Positions 22,585 to 34,711 of a stretch of 64,000 nt of DNA are shown here, in pieces. The stretch spans positions 3,747,259-3,811,258 of the forward strand of contig NW_004955418.1 of assembly GCF_000276665.1 (NCBI RefSeq), given 5' to 3'. The stretch is from Chinchilla lanigera. Its lineage: Eukaryota > Chordata > Mammalia > Rodentia > Chinchillidae. A model generated the notes under the pieces. It was given only the letters and a program-made list of their open reading frames with translations, had not been told where the DNA came from and searched no databases. Made by a program: the position numbers and the translations under genes. Within the stretch, counting starts at the first letter, position 1; each line of letters begins with the position of its first letter.

Positions 22585-25500
22585 AATTTTGGATTTCCAG
22601 GAAGGTGGCAGAGTGGTAAGGAGCAGAGAAAGAGCCTCTCTGAGAGTTGCCATCTAAACACTAGAATATAACCAAATGAGGAAGACAAGAAGGAAGGGTT
22701 TCCCTGGACCCAGGATGGACCCAAAGCAAGAACTGAAGCCTACAGGGAGAGAAGAGAGAAAGTTCAGTGAAGATGAAGGTGGTAGCCAGCGGAGCCTTCT
22801 CCCTGAGTTGGGGTTCACAATGCGGGAGGAGCAGTTCAAACTTGCAGACATATGAGGCAACACCAGAGGCCTCCATGGAGAGACACAGTGGTGGAAGGAA
22901 CAGTGTACATGAAGGACTGCACTAGCTAGGGGTGAGTGCTGAGGGATCTGACATCCCACAGGAGAGCGTGACTGGCTGGGAGCCATCTTGGAGAGGGGTC
23001 AGCTGAGTTTAGAACTCAGAATAACTGCTGGGTCCATCTAGTGACTCCCAGCTGAGTTCAAGCCCACAGAAGGTCTGCTGATGGCCGCAGGCTGAATGGG
23101 TCTGGTCCCAGCCTCCCAGCCAGAATCCAGCCTGAACTTCATGAGAAATAAACACGCAGCTCACTGAGATTATCCACTACCCCACCGTAAAGCTACTGCT
23201 GGCTTGCTGGGATAAATCACCACAAATCTGGACTCTCTCCCTATGTTGTCTATCAGTGACAGAAAAGACAAACCTGAAAGTGGACCTTTTTTTCTTTTTT
23301 CTTCTCTCTCTCTTTCTTTCCTTGTTCATTTTTTATTTTATTTTGTTCTGTTTTTTCCTTCATTGTTTTTGTTTTTATAGGAATGTGAATGTGATTTCTA
23401 GCTTCTTTATGTTTGTTGTTCTGTTCTGTTCTTCCTTTTATCTCTTCCTTCTCTCTTCCCCTCCTGTCTTCTGTACTAGTTTCCTAAAGTTTGCTTGATC
23501 CCCCTTTGTCCTCCAGCCTTCCTTCTAATTTCTTCCTCTTCTTCTACTTCTCTATTTTTTCCCTGACCCCTTTTAAATTTTCTCCTCTGAGGGTAAAACT
23601 GGCATATTGAGGACTTATTTACTGCCTATAATTCTCTAGTTTGTTTTAGATTTTGTTATAAAACCACAAATCTAGTTCATATGGTTAAAGGTGGCAGATT
23701 AATGGTTAGCCAGTTTGTCATTTTCTAGGCTATGTTTAATGCTATTGTTATTGCTGATTGTATCACTTTAGCTAAAGTGACATAATTGTTCTAATTAGCT
23801 GTTCTTCCAGGTATTCTAAGACAGATTGCCTAAGGGTCATAGAAAATGCTGTGGGCCAGTGCGAAAGAACCAGGGGCTGAGCCGTGCAGGCAGCAACTTC
23901 TCATCCCTAGCAAAGTAAAGAGGCAGGACCTTGCAATAGACTCAAAACCCAAATATCAGCTACACCTGAAAGATATATCTGTGAAGTAGTCACTTCCTAA
24001 GGGTTCTAAATACTATCAATAAGGCAAATGACCACAGGAAATTTATAAGCATCAACTCAGGAATTAAACTAAAAAAAAAAAAAAAANNNNNNNNNNNNNN
24101 NNNNNNNNNNNNNNNNNNNNNNNNNNNNNNNNNNNNNNNNNNNNNNNNNNNNNNNNNNNNNNNNNNNNNNNNNNNNNNNNNNNNNNNNNNNNNNNNNNNN
24201 NNNNNNNNNNNNNNNNNNNNNNNNNNNNNNNNNNNNNNNNNNNNNNNNNNNNNNNNNNNNNNNNNNNNNNNNNNNNNNNNNNNNNNNNNNNNNNNNNNNN
24301 NNNNNNNNNNNNNNNNNNNNNNNNNNNNNNNNNNNNNNNNNNNNNNNNNNNNNNNNNNNNNNNNNNNNNNNNNNNNNNNNNNNNNNNNNNNNNNNNNNNN
24401 NNNNNNNNNNNNNNNNNNNNNNNNNNNNNNNNNNNNNNNNNNNNNNNNNNNNNNNNNNNNNNNNNNNNNNNNNNNNNNNNNNNNNNNNNNNNNNNNNNNN
24501 NNNNNNNNNNNNNNNNNNNNNNNNNNNNNNNNNNNNNNNNNNNNNNNNNNNNNNNNNNNNNNNNNNNNNNNNNNNNNNNNNNNNNNNNNNNNNNNNNNNN
24601 NNNNNNNCAAAACTATCTTTCAAAATTGATGGAGAAATCAGATACTTCCATGACAAAGAATACCTGAGGAAATTCATGAATACCAAACCAGCACTCCAAA
24701 ATATTCTGAAGGTCATTCTAGAAAGAGATAACAAGGATTACAACTCCACGAACCCCAACAGAAGGAATCCACCAGGCAAGACAAACAATTAAACAGAGGG
24801 GAAAAGGCAGGAGAGCCAACAACAGGAAAATAACATGACTAGATAAGTAAATATATCTCATTAACAACCACCATGTTAATGTCTCAGTTCACTAATCAAA
24901 AGAAACAGGCTGGTAGAAGGGATCAAGATGCAAGATACAAAAATATGCTGCATACAAGAAATACATTTAATTCAAAAAGGAATTCACAGACTAAAAGTCA
25001 AAGCATGGAAAACAATACTTCATGCTATAGGAACCCAGAAAAAAAGCTATTCTATTTTCAGACAAAGTGAATTTCAAGCCAAGACTGATTAAGAGAGACA
25101 AAGAAGGGCACTATCTCCTGGTAAAGGAAACAATCCAACAGGAAGAGATAACAATCATGAATATGCAACGAATACCAGTGCACCCAACTATATAAAGCAA
25201 ATATTGTCAGACATGAAAAATCAAATAAGCACTATTACAATTGCATTGGGAGATTTCAATGCCCCACTGTCACAGACAGACAGTTCAACTAGATAAAAAA
25301 ATTGACAACAAAATATTAGAAATGAACCAAACTTTTGAACAATGGACTTAGTAGATTTCTACAGTGTTATCCCCCACAACATCAGAATATACATTCTTTT
25401 CAGTTGCCCACGAGACTGTCTCCAAAATAGACCACATACCAGCCCATAGAACATGCTTAAGTAAATGCAAAGAAACTGAACTATCTCACGTATATTGTCA

Positions 25501-26875
25501 GACCATAGTGCAATGAAACTGGAAATCAATGGCCAAAGAAACCACAAGAATTGCATAAACTCATGGGAATTAAATAACACCCTCCTGAGCAGTGGGTCAC
25601 AGATTAAGTTAAAGAAGAGATTATACAGTTTCTAAAATTAAATGATAATGACAATACAACATACCAGAACTCATGGGACACAAGGAAAGCAGTCCCATGA
25701 GGGAAATTTATAGCAGTAAATACCCATATCAGGAAAACAAAGCAAGTTCAAATAAACAACTTAATGTTAAACCTCAAACTTTTAGAAAAAGAAGAGTAGA
25801 CCAAGCTTAAAGCTTATATGAGGAAGAAAATTATAAAGATCAGAGCAGAAATTAATGCAATGGACACTAAGAAATCAACAGAAAGAATCAGTGAATTGAA
25901 GAGGTACTGTCATTTCCTAAGTCAATCTTATTTAAAAAAGAAAAGGAAGACTCAAATCCATGCAATTAGGAATGAAAGTGTGCAATCACAATGGACCCTA
26001 CAGAAATCCAGATCATCTACAGCTACTTTGAAAACTTGCATTCTAATAAGATGGAAAATGCAGAAGAAATGGACAAATTCCTAGATACATATAAACTACC
26101 AAAGCTAAATCAAGAAAATATAAAAATCCAAAATAAAACAGTATCAATCAATGAAATTGAAGATGTAATTAAAAAATTTACCAACAAAGAAAAGCCCAGG
26201 CACTGCTGAATTCTACAAGAAATTTACAGCAGACCTAATACTACTTCTTGAACTCTTTAATGAAATTGAAAGGAAAACAATACTCCCAAATTCATTCCTG
26301 GAAGCAAGCATTACTTTGATACCAAAACCAGAGAAGGACCCAACCAAAAAAGAGAACTATAGGCCAATTTCCCTAATGAACATAGATGCAAAATCCTCAA
26401 TAAGATACTGGCAAACAGAATGTGGCAAATCATCAAGAAGATTGTAAATCATGACCAAGATGCATTCATCCCAGAGATGCAGGTGTGGTTCAACATCAAT
26501 ACATGTAATACACCATATTCACAGAGCCAGTGACAAAACCATATGATAATCTCAATAGATGCAGAAAAAAATCCAGCACCCATTCATCATAAAAACCCTA
26601 CTGAAAGTTGGAATACATGGTCTTTACCTCAATCTAATAAAAGCCATCTATGACAAACCAACAGCCAACATCATACTAACAGGACAAAAACTGAAAGCTT
26701 TCACTCTAAAATCAGGAACAAGACAAGGATGTCCACTGTCACTACTCCTATTGGGTATAGTTCTGGAAACTCTAGCCAGAGCAATTAGACAAGAGAAAGA
26801 AATAAAAGGAATAATGATAGGAAAAGAAGTTAAAAACAGTTTTAAAGTTGATAGTTCCCTCATAAAAAGATATTA
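22585..26875 (+). mobile_element. L1 element: 5' UTR, ORF1 end, ORF2 endonuclease and part of RT
   Basis: The start 'ggaaggtggcagagtggtaa' and 'gccatcttggagaggggtc' (about 22983) look like an L1 5' UTR, followed by a long pyrimidine-rich block (about 23280-23580). After the N gap an ORF1 C-terminal-like stretch appears (KLSFKIDGEIRYF..., stop at about 24790). Degraded ORF2 endonuclease text follows (about 24870-25600), then reverse-transcriptase text near 26550-26870 ([17 protein letters not shown]). Frames are broken by many stops and shifts. The element stops abruptly inside RT with no 3' UTR or tail, which is unusual because L1 normally loses its 5' end. No functional product is expected. 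Confidence 0.78.
24087..24607. other. Assembly gap (N run)
   Basis: 521 consecutive N. A poly-A run ends directly at the left edge and L1 ORF1-like sequence begins at the right edge. The long open frames reported across it are artefacts of N. Confidence 1.
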
Positions 26876-26962
26876 ATGTACCTATGCATGCACATGTATA
26901 TGTATGTACAAAGAAGATTGCATATGGCAGCTGATATCTATCAAGTGGTCAATGTCTATCAT

Positions 26963-27386
26963 TGTCTTAGTTACTTTTCTTGTTGCTGAGACAAAATATC
27001 TGACATGCAAAGTTAAAGGAGGAAAGGTTTATTTAGCTCACAGTTTATAGAGGTTTCAGTTCATAATCGGCTGACTACAATGCAGGGTGGCACATGGCAG
27101 AGAGGCAACAGTTCATGGCAGCAGAAGACAGCAAAAGCAACAAGGAAGAATTGAAGACAGCAAAAGCAAGAGGGACAGCAAGACGAGTCTCTTTCTGTCC
27201 CTTATATTGTATCCAGTCTGCCAAGCTTAGGGCACCGCCAGTCCAATCAGTGGACTGATCCAGCAATCACCTGCCCTTAATCCCAGCATCCTTAAATCCC
27301 AGCAATGCACTACAAATCAATCACATTCTAGACTCAGCCACCGCCAAAAAAATCCTTTGAGGGGACACTAGACACAGACCACAACA
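26963..27386 (-). mobile_element. MaLR LTR, antisense
   Basis: On the plus strand it starts 'tgtcttagttacttttcttg', then 'ctgagacaaaatatctgac', 'aggtttatttagctcacag' and 'cggctgactacaatgcaggg', ending 'acagaccacaaca'. This is the reverse complement of a MaLR LTR that starts TGTTGTGGTCTG and carries an AATAAAC-type signal. About 424 bp. The 5-base flanks 'atcat' and 'atcac' are a near match. Confidence 0.78.
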
Positions 27387-27491
27387 ATCACTTAACAAAT
27401 TATACACTATAGCTGGATTCAAAGATAGTTCTTTATAAAAATGTGGCATTTTTTCCTAAATGAATTATCTGAGAACATTGATATAGGAAGT

Positions 27492-27838
27492 TGTGGTTTG
27501 GATACAGTATGACCCTCAAAGGCCTCAGGTACTCATAGATGGAGCTTCTGGGATGTGATTGAATCACTGGAGAAATATAGCTGATTTGCTGTTAGGAGGT
27601 GAAGCAGGAAGAGGCTGGTCCCTGGAGACCTGTGTTTCCCTTCGTGGTTCTTTGCTTCTCTCTCCACTTCCTAGCCACCATGATGTCAGCATCTTTCTTC
27701 CTACCATGCTCTTCAACTATGCTGCTTCCATGTTTAAGCCTGCTGAACAGAACATGGATAGAACTTCAACTGTGAGTTGAAATAAAGTACTCCTCCTCTC
27801 AACTGTGGCTATTGTTAAGGAGGGAAGTGACTAGGTCA
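27492..27838 (+). mobile_element. MaLR LTR, diverged
   Basis: 'tgtggtttggatacagtatg', 'ccctcaaaggcctcaggta', 'gcttctctctccacttccta', 'ccaccatgatgtcagc' and 'gagttgaaataaagtactcc' with an AATAAA signal. Older and more diverged than the antisense LTR about 100 bases to its left. Confidence 0.65.
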
Positions 27839-28654
27839 GAAACAAAAGTTACAAAGAAAAAAGCCAGTCTGCAGAAGACAGTACACAGTTAGGAAATATC
27901 TAATATACGCCAGGCAATGCAATGACATACCTATCTACTTACATACATATCAGTTCAAGTAACACTCAACTTATCAGGTGATAGAAAATATATTACCCCT
28001 ACTTGAGAACTGAGGATCCTGGCAATCTCCTCTTCTGCAGATGTCCTGAAATTTCAACAATCAAGTACAAACTACAAAGGAAGCCTATGTAATGTAAGTT
28101 AAGATCAAACTTTCAAACTCATCTGTAACATCAGTCATATACTCACATTCTAGTGTATAAGAATGTAAAAAAAGTGAATGGATGTTAACTACCCCAGAGA
28201 ATGACTAGCCAGCCACAATGTTTTATTCTTCCACTGGGAAGAGGACAAAAGGCCAAACACATTCAGAAATTGTATAAAATTTTGAAGGTACTTATCTGGT
28301 CAGTGCTCACCAAATTACTCAAGAAAAATCGCTCCAGAAATTTATGGGCACCTTGATATTATAATCACTAAAATACAATACAGCAAAAATTTGATAGCTA
28401 TTTCTGTACCGTGGAACTAGGTATTCTGCTTCAAAGGTAAGAACAAGAAAAGAGCCATAGGAAGAAAGAAAAGAAATAACAAGCATTGAAGACTTGCCTA
28501 AGGAGGAGGACATAAAATCAGAAATCTAGAAAGAACTCACGCTATTATAAAATATCCCTGTGGATTTATGCCAATCATAAGAATATTGTTAATCATTGAT
28601 TGTATTTTCTTCTGTGGTGGGAAATACTTAAAATCAAGCAAATAATTTTAATCT
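27839..28654. other. Intronic sequence, nothing recognised
   Basis: No gene or repeat identified. Confidence 0.4.
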
Positions 28655-28800
28655 TCACTAAAATACTGGGTAGATATTCTTAAACCCACTTTACAAATGA
28701 AAGATTAAGAGATGGCTTATAATTTCTAAATTCACACAGGCAGCCCATGGCAGAAATAACCCTGAATTTAATTTGGCTCTGCACTCCATGATCTTATCCA
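28655..28800 (+). repeat. MIR SINE remnant
   Basis: 'aaacccactttacaaatgaa' (compare 'ccattttacagatgagg'), 'attcacacaggcagcccatg' and 'ctgcactccatgatctt' appear in MIR order. Confidence 0.6.
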
Positions 28801-29276
28801 GTTACTGCATAATCATTTTTAAGAAAAATCAGAATACTTACAAATTCTGAATTTATACACCAACATTGGCTCTCAGATCAAATAGTAGGTATTTTATGAA
28901 ACACTGATTTTACAGATACTTAAAAACAATCTTTTCCAAAAGTTGAGTCACACCACTAAAAATTTCACCAGTATTCCGGAATTCAAATGTCTGTCTCTAA
29001 AATGGCAGAGACACTGTAAATTATTGGCAGGCATAATACCATTAAATCCTAATCAGTTCTTTTTGAAAACAAGTCAAATTAGTAAGCTGAAGTGTGATCA
29101 TTTAGATATTAGATATACCCTGAGGTATGCACTCCTAAGAAAGGAAGAGTACAACTCATGGGAATCATTCCTGAAATAGTGATTCTACGACCACCCCATC
29201 GTTCTTCAAGAGTGTTGATTCTATTTAATCCAGAAAATTCAGTCCCAGTTAAAGGTTCAGTCTAATTTGGACAGTT
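28801..29276. other. Intronic sequence, nothing recognised
   Basis: No feature identified. The open frame at 28943-29179 has no family resemblance. Confidence 0.4.
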
Positions 29277-29393
29277 CTTTTTCTTTTCTCTATTTTTCTC
29301 TCTTCTTTTCTCTTTCTTCCTTTCTTTTTTCCTTTCTCTTTTTTTCTCTTTGTTTTTCTTTCTTTTCTTTTCTTTTCTTTCTTTCTTTCTTTT

Positions 29394-29433
<40 letters not shown>

Positions 29434-29570
29434 TTTCTTTCTTTCTTTCTTTCTTCTTTTCTTCTTTCTTTTGCTTTTCTTTCTCTCTCCCTCTCCTTCC
29501 TCTCTCTTTTTCCTCTCTCTCCCTCCCTTCTTCCCTCTCTTCCTCCCTTCCTTTCCCTCTTTCTTTCCTT
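29277..29570. repeat. Pyrimidine microsatellite, (TTTC)n/(CT)n rich
   Basis: A continuous run of C and T on the plus strand, mostly ttctttctttctttc, giving way to ctccctctcc and ccttcctccc blocks. Both overlapping low-complexity frames (all F/S/L or all K/R/E) are products of this repeat. Confidence 0.97.
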
Positions 29571-29675
29571 TTTGAGACAAGGCTTCCCTATGTTGCCAGG
29601 TTGGCCAAAACTTGCAATCCTTCTGCCTCAGTTTCCTGAGCAGCGGGGAGCACAAACATGCACGGCCATGCCTTG
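29571..29675 (-). repeat. B1 SINE, antisense, diverged
   Basis: 'tttgagacaaggcttccc', 'tatgttgccaggttggcc', 'ccttctgcctcagtttcctg' and 'catgcacggccatgcctt'. The pyrimidine microsatellite abuts its tail side and may have expanded from it. Confidence 0.72.
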
Positions 29676-31364
29676 TTGAAATGTTGACATTTCTTTAACT
29701 CTCTTTTTTTCCTTTTATGACCTTTTAAGTTTGGCATGTTGAAAAGTGTGATACATCTGTTAAAAGGATCCATCTTGTAAATCACTGGTCATTCCAACAT
29801 TTATGTTTGTTAAATCCTTTCTTGCTCCAGAGCCTACCCTGAGGAAATAGCATAGTAAAATAGCTGTACTTCAATATCTTCTGAATAGCACATAAACTAG
29901 AGATAGCAAAGAATTTACGCATGAAAATGTAGCCGTTTCCTCCACCCTTGATGCGAGATTTACAAAGGTCCTAATGAAAATTCCACTAGTAATTGCAAGC
30001 CATTAATTCTGCTGTGCAAGATAATAAGGTATTTATGAGCTACAAAATGGCATTTCTTGAGACTCTTTCTCTGTTTCAAAATAAAAAGTTAAAATATAGG
30101 CTACCTTCAAGCAGAAGGAAAGGATAAGTGCCACGCCTATTGATTTGACAACTTCTTAACTACAAGAGCCTCTAGTACTGAATGGGAAAAGAAATCAAAC
30201 ATAACAACCAGAAAAATTTTTAAAAAGCACTTCAAGCCATTTTTCTGTTTACTCTTACTATCAAAGCTCTATCCTCATCCTTGACACAATTAGACAAATG
30301 GATATTGCTACAGAAAATGTTCAGGATCTTCTTTTTTTCAGTACAGTATAATGTTGGTTTAACTATCATTTTCTATTTTCTGGCACTTTAATACATTTAC
30401 AATAAAGTTTCTTGTGCTTACAATAACATTAAGAGGCTGTGAGATCTTAAAATGTTTTCTCAATGACCTAAAATTTTGAATTATGTTGAGCAGGATCTCA
30501 GTGTTGAATTATATTTTTCTCCAAACTTTTCATTAGAAGAATGCTCATATATACTGAAATGTTGAAACACTATCATGGACACTGTTATAATGCTCTACAA
30601 CCAGTAAGTGCTGATATTTACCATATATGCTTTCTTTCTCTTCCCCATACATGTGCACACATACAGATGAACAATTTTTCATTATTTAATCATTTGAAAG
30701 GAAACTGCAAACATTTCAACCTTAATATGTATTTTAAGGTACTTTTTTACTCTAATTCTCTGAAATGTAGTTATCTATATATAAACTACATAGTGTTATA
30801 TCCACATATAGACTATGTTAACACAAAATATTTTTCTTGTCATAATCAATATCCCATAATGATATTTTGTTAGGTAAAATATCCACTTGTCTAAATATAA
30901 CAATTTATTTCACACTTATTATCAGTACCTTCACCCTGTTCCTTACTACCCATGGCACACAGATTTCTCCATAAGAACCAGTGCTTTAGTCTTTCTTAAA
31001 GTTATTACTACAGGTAAATCAGATTATTTGTCTATTCCACAGGCATTTGAATGCCTAAGGAATTCTCAATGATGATCAAAGGTTTTCTTTATGGAAAAAT
31101 AAGTCTTTCATTGCAAGTGTAAATTAATTCCTTCCTCAACATTAAGCTAACAAAAAGAAACTTAACATTGTCACAAATGGAAATTTGGGCAAACTCCCAT
31201 AAAAAAAGTTTTAAACAGATCCTGAAAAAGACAATTAATGCTATCAAAGAGGTAACTGCAAAAGGAATAAGAAATCTTTCTCGGACTTAAAGGTGTTTAT
31301 ATACCAATAAGCAGCTATAAGTGGGTGAGTTTCTTTGTGTTTATTAGATTTCTTGGATATACAA
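29676..31364. other. Intronic sequence, nothing recognised
   Basis: About 1.7 kb of AT-rich DNA with no identifiable gene or repeat. Confidence 0.4.
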
Positions 31365-31864
31365 TATTATGGGTAGAATTGTGTCTACTCAAGAAGATAT
31401 AGCACCCTAATTCCCAGTACCTCAGAGTGTAACTTCATTTCAAAACTGCATTATGATGGACATAACTGGTTAAGCTGGTATTAGGTCATGCTGGAGTACT
31501 GTGGGGCCCCAATCCAGTAGTATTGGTATTCTTTTAAGAAAGTGTGAAATTTGAGCACAGACATCCACAAAGGGAAGATGATATAAGACACAAAGAGGGA
31601 AAATGGCCATATGACAACAGAGGTAGAGGTTACAGTGATGATCTACAAGTCAAGTGACACCAAGAATTGTTGACTCACAAGAAGCAAGGTGAGAGGCATG
31701 GGACATGGAGCAGCCTTTCCCGAGGGGCCCTCAGAAGGAACCATCCCTGCCATCGCTTTGCTTCAAGCCTCTAGCTTCCAGATGTGAAAGAGTAAATTGA
31801 TATTATTTTAAACCATCAGTTTATAGTAGTTTACTATGTTACCCTAGGAAATAAACACAGATAC
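31365..31864 (+). mobile_element. MLT1A-like LTR (ancient MaLR)
   Basis: 'attatgggtagaattgtgtc', 'cccagtacctcagagtgtaa', 'ggccccaatccagtagtatt', 'gccctcagaaggaaccatcc', 'gcctctagcttccagatgtg' and 'agtttactatgttaccctag' follow the MLT1A layout from start to end. The family name is from memory of the consensus. Confidence 0.75.
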
Positions 31865-32128
31865 ATATATTTGCATATATATACACAGGCATATATACAT
31901 TTGTACATACAAACACAAAGGAACCTAGGCTAAGTTTAAGATTCAGGCTTTTAAGGGTTAGGTTTAGTCATAAAATGAGGACCTGAAGAACTATATAATG
32001 AAGCAGTATAGTAGTCTCAAAGCTTGTTATGTTTTAGACCTAAAATGTTCCCTGAAAAGCTCATATATTCAGAGGATGAGCTTTTTGAAGGTGACTAGAT
32101 TAGGAGAGCTCTAATTTCATTAATGAGG

Positions 32129-32608
32129 TGTTATGGTTGATACAACGTGTCAACTTCAGGAGTCTAAAAGCTTAACTAAGTAACTTTGCAGTTCTACATC
32201 CTGGGGTGAAAAGGACATGCCCTTGCTGCTCTAGGATGTTGTTCATTGTGTCAACTTGAGAAGTTTAAAAGTTCAACTAAGTGATTCAGCAGGGGGCCAG
32301 GGTCCTTACTTTGTAAACATCTTCAGCTTGTAAAAGAGGAGGGCACAGAGATGGTGTGGGCATGGGTGGATAGTTTATACACAATATAAGAAGGGAAAAG
32401 AGACTTGCTCCCCCCACCTTTTTGCTCTTGCTGCTTTTGCTGTCTTGTGCCACGTTGAAGTGTTGCCCCTGTGCCCTGCCGCCCTGCCATGGAGCCAGAT
32501 GATTATAGACTAAAATTTCCACTAACTATAAGCTAAATAAACCTTTCCTTCCTTAATGTTGGGCATTGGATATTTTGTCTCAGCAATGAGAGAAAACTAA
32601 CCAAGACA
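32129..32608 (+). repeat. 5' LTR of the MaLR element
   Basis: About 480 bp. The U3 begins 'tgttatggttgatac' and contains an internal direct repeat: 'gtgtcaactt...taaaagcttaactaag' at about 32147 and again at about 32248. A TATA-like 'tatacacaatataag' lies near 32380. 'gctaaataaacctttcc' holds the AATAAA signal. The 3' half matches the LTR at 1426, the 5' half the LTR at 62063. Confidence 0.9.
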
Positions 32609-34241
32609 GAATTTGGTACCAGGAGTGAGGTGATTGCTGTGACTATACCTGACCATGTAGTTCAAGAGCCTTTGGAAATGGCTTGTGGGAAGTGTTTGGA
32701 AAGGTTACACTAGCTAGAATGCCTTTGGGTGTTTTGTACAGAAGATTCTGGTCAGAGCTCAGAAGAACAGAAGGCTGATAGAAATCCTGCCAGTAAAGAT
32801 AGAGTTTGGGAAGGTTCTGCTGGAAAGAAGGACTGCATTGGGTGCTCCAGATGATGTGTGTTATGGCTTAGCAGAAAGTTTGTCTGCACTTTGCTGTTGT
32901 CCTGGTGGACTTTGCCTGGTGGACTGATTAATCTGGCAAAAGAAATTTCAAGATAGTCAAATGTTGGGGCAGTGGCATGGCTATTGTTGGGGGCTTTTAG
33001 CCAGATTTATGTTGAGACTCAAGAGCAAAGAGCCCAGCAGGATGATTTAAAACATTGGGAGTATGGTAAAACAAAGCAAAACAAAAAACCAACCAAACAA
33101 AAAAACCCAAACAACCACCACAACAAAAAACCTCCAGTAAACTTGTGGACTGCAAAGATAGAGCTTAAGAGATCTTGATTGTTGAGGAAAACCAAAAATA
33201 TAAAAAAGATGGCCTGAAAGCATCACTAGGAGCAGCGAGGCTCCACCCTTTGCAGCCTCAAATCTGCAAAAATGATTTTGCTTTGAGGAAAAAGCCGCAG
33301 AGTGCCATGTTCCAGAATGGTGGTGGCACAGAAAATTTGTTCCTCAGTATCAGGTGTACAGTGCCCAGCAATCCAGGCACTCCACCCCTATAGCCAAGAG
33401 AGAAAAAAGCTTGGCTACTACTCCAACTAGCAGCAGACTTGGCATGATCAATGCAGCACTGGTTTTAGATGCATGCAGAATCTAAGAGTTCTGAGGTTAA
33501 GAAGGCTTCCACCTAGATTTCAAAAGGCCTGGAAGGCCAAGCAGTGTGCCTCTGAGAGTACAGTATGTAAAGCTGTGAGTGTAAAGTGAAAGGTGCATTG
33601 GAGACAGCAAAGGTTTAAGAAAGCCAAAAAATATAGATTGCCTAAAAAAAGCTGCAAGGAGGGAGCAAAGCAGGCTCAAAGAAAAAAAAAAATCCATGAG
33701 AGTTACAGCCACCAAAAGTACCATAGGGGTGGAGTCATGCAGGCCCTTTGGAGCTCCCAATGTGCCACAGATTGCTTCAGATGCTGGACATAAAACTGCA
33801 GGACTTAAATGTTTGCCCTGCTAGATTTTGGAGTTGCTTTGGTCCCATTCCTTTGTATTCCCCTGTTTGTAACTTTTGGAATAAAAATTCTTATTTTGTG
33901 CTATTAAATGTTAAAAATGTTTAACTTTTCATTTGTACAGGGGCTTGCAACTAAGAGTTTGCCTTATATCTCAGAGGAGACATGGTACTTGGACTTTTCA
34001 GCAATGCTGAAACTGTTAGGACTTTGACAACCCTTGCAGATGGACTAAATGCCTAAAGGGATGTGCATGAGTCTTTGGGTGGGTAAAATGTTATGGTTTT
34101 AATGTAATATAATGTTGTTTCTTTAGAATTGTTAAACCTCTGTTACAACTTTCAAGTTGTAAAATGGTGAGAATAATGTCTTTGTATCTGGGAACTGGTT
34201 TAAAAAAATGTGTCTGGTTGCCAAATTGACAAGAGGTGGAT
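32609..34241 (+). mobile_element. MaLR internal region, non-coding
   Basis: It begins with a tRNA-primer-site-like 'tggtaccaggagtgagg' at about 32614 and ends with 'aagaggtgga'. An A/C-rich patch (about 33070-33135) and scattered short frames (33175-33393, 33497-33760) show no retroviral domain. Confidence 0.8.
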
Positions 34242-34711
34242 TGTTATGGTTGATACACTGTGTCAACTTGAGAAGTCTAAAAGCTTAACAAGTAACTCAG
34301 CACTTCCACATCCTGGGGTGAAGAGGACATGCCCTTGCTGCTCTAGGATGTTGTTCACTGTGTCAACTTGAGAAGTTCAAAAGTTCAACTGATTCAGTGG
34401 AAGGGGAGCAGGGTCCTTCCTTTGTCAACATCTTCAGCTTGTGAAAGAGGAGGGCACAGAGATGGTGTGGGCATGGGTGGATAGTTGATATACAATATAA
34501 GGAGGGAAAAGAGGCTTGATCCCCCCACTTTTTTGCTCTTGCTGCTTTTGCTGTCTTGTTCTGCATTGAAGTGGTGCCCTGCCACCCAGCCTTGGAGCCA
34601 GCTGATTATAGATGAAAACCTCCACACAATGTAAGCTAAATAAACCTTTCCTTCCTTAACTTTGGGTATTGGGTATTTTGTCTCAGCAACAACAAAAATG
34701 TAACCAAGACA
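34242..34711 (+). repeat. 3' LTR of the MaLR element
   Basis: About 470 bp, co-linear with the 5' LTR, including the duplicated 'gtgtcaacttgagaagt' block in U3 (about 34260 and 34359), 'tttgctcttgctgcttttgc' and 'gctaaataaacctttcctt'. A few short deletions distinguish it from the 5' LTR. Confidence 0.9.

Noticed and set aside
23990..24734. Two >200-codon open frames across the N block
   Set aside because: Almost all codons are N; the frames exist only because unknown bases cannot make stops.
25818..26880. Possible functional reverse-transcriptase gene
   Set aside because: L1 RT text is clear but interrupted by stops and frameshifts and lacks the rest of ORF2.
29267..29679. Open frames of 100-121 codons made of F/S/L or K/R/E
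   Set aside because: They translate a pyrimidine microsatellite and part of a B1.
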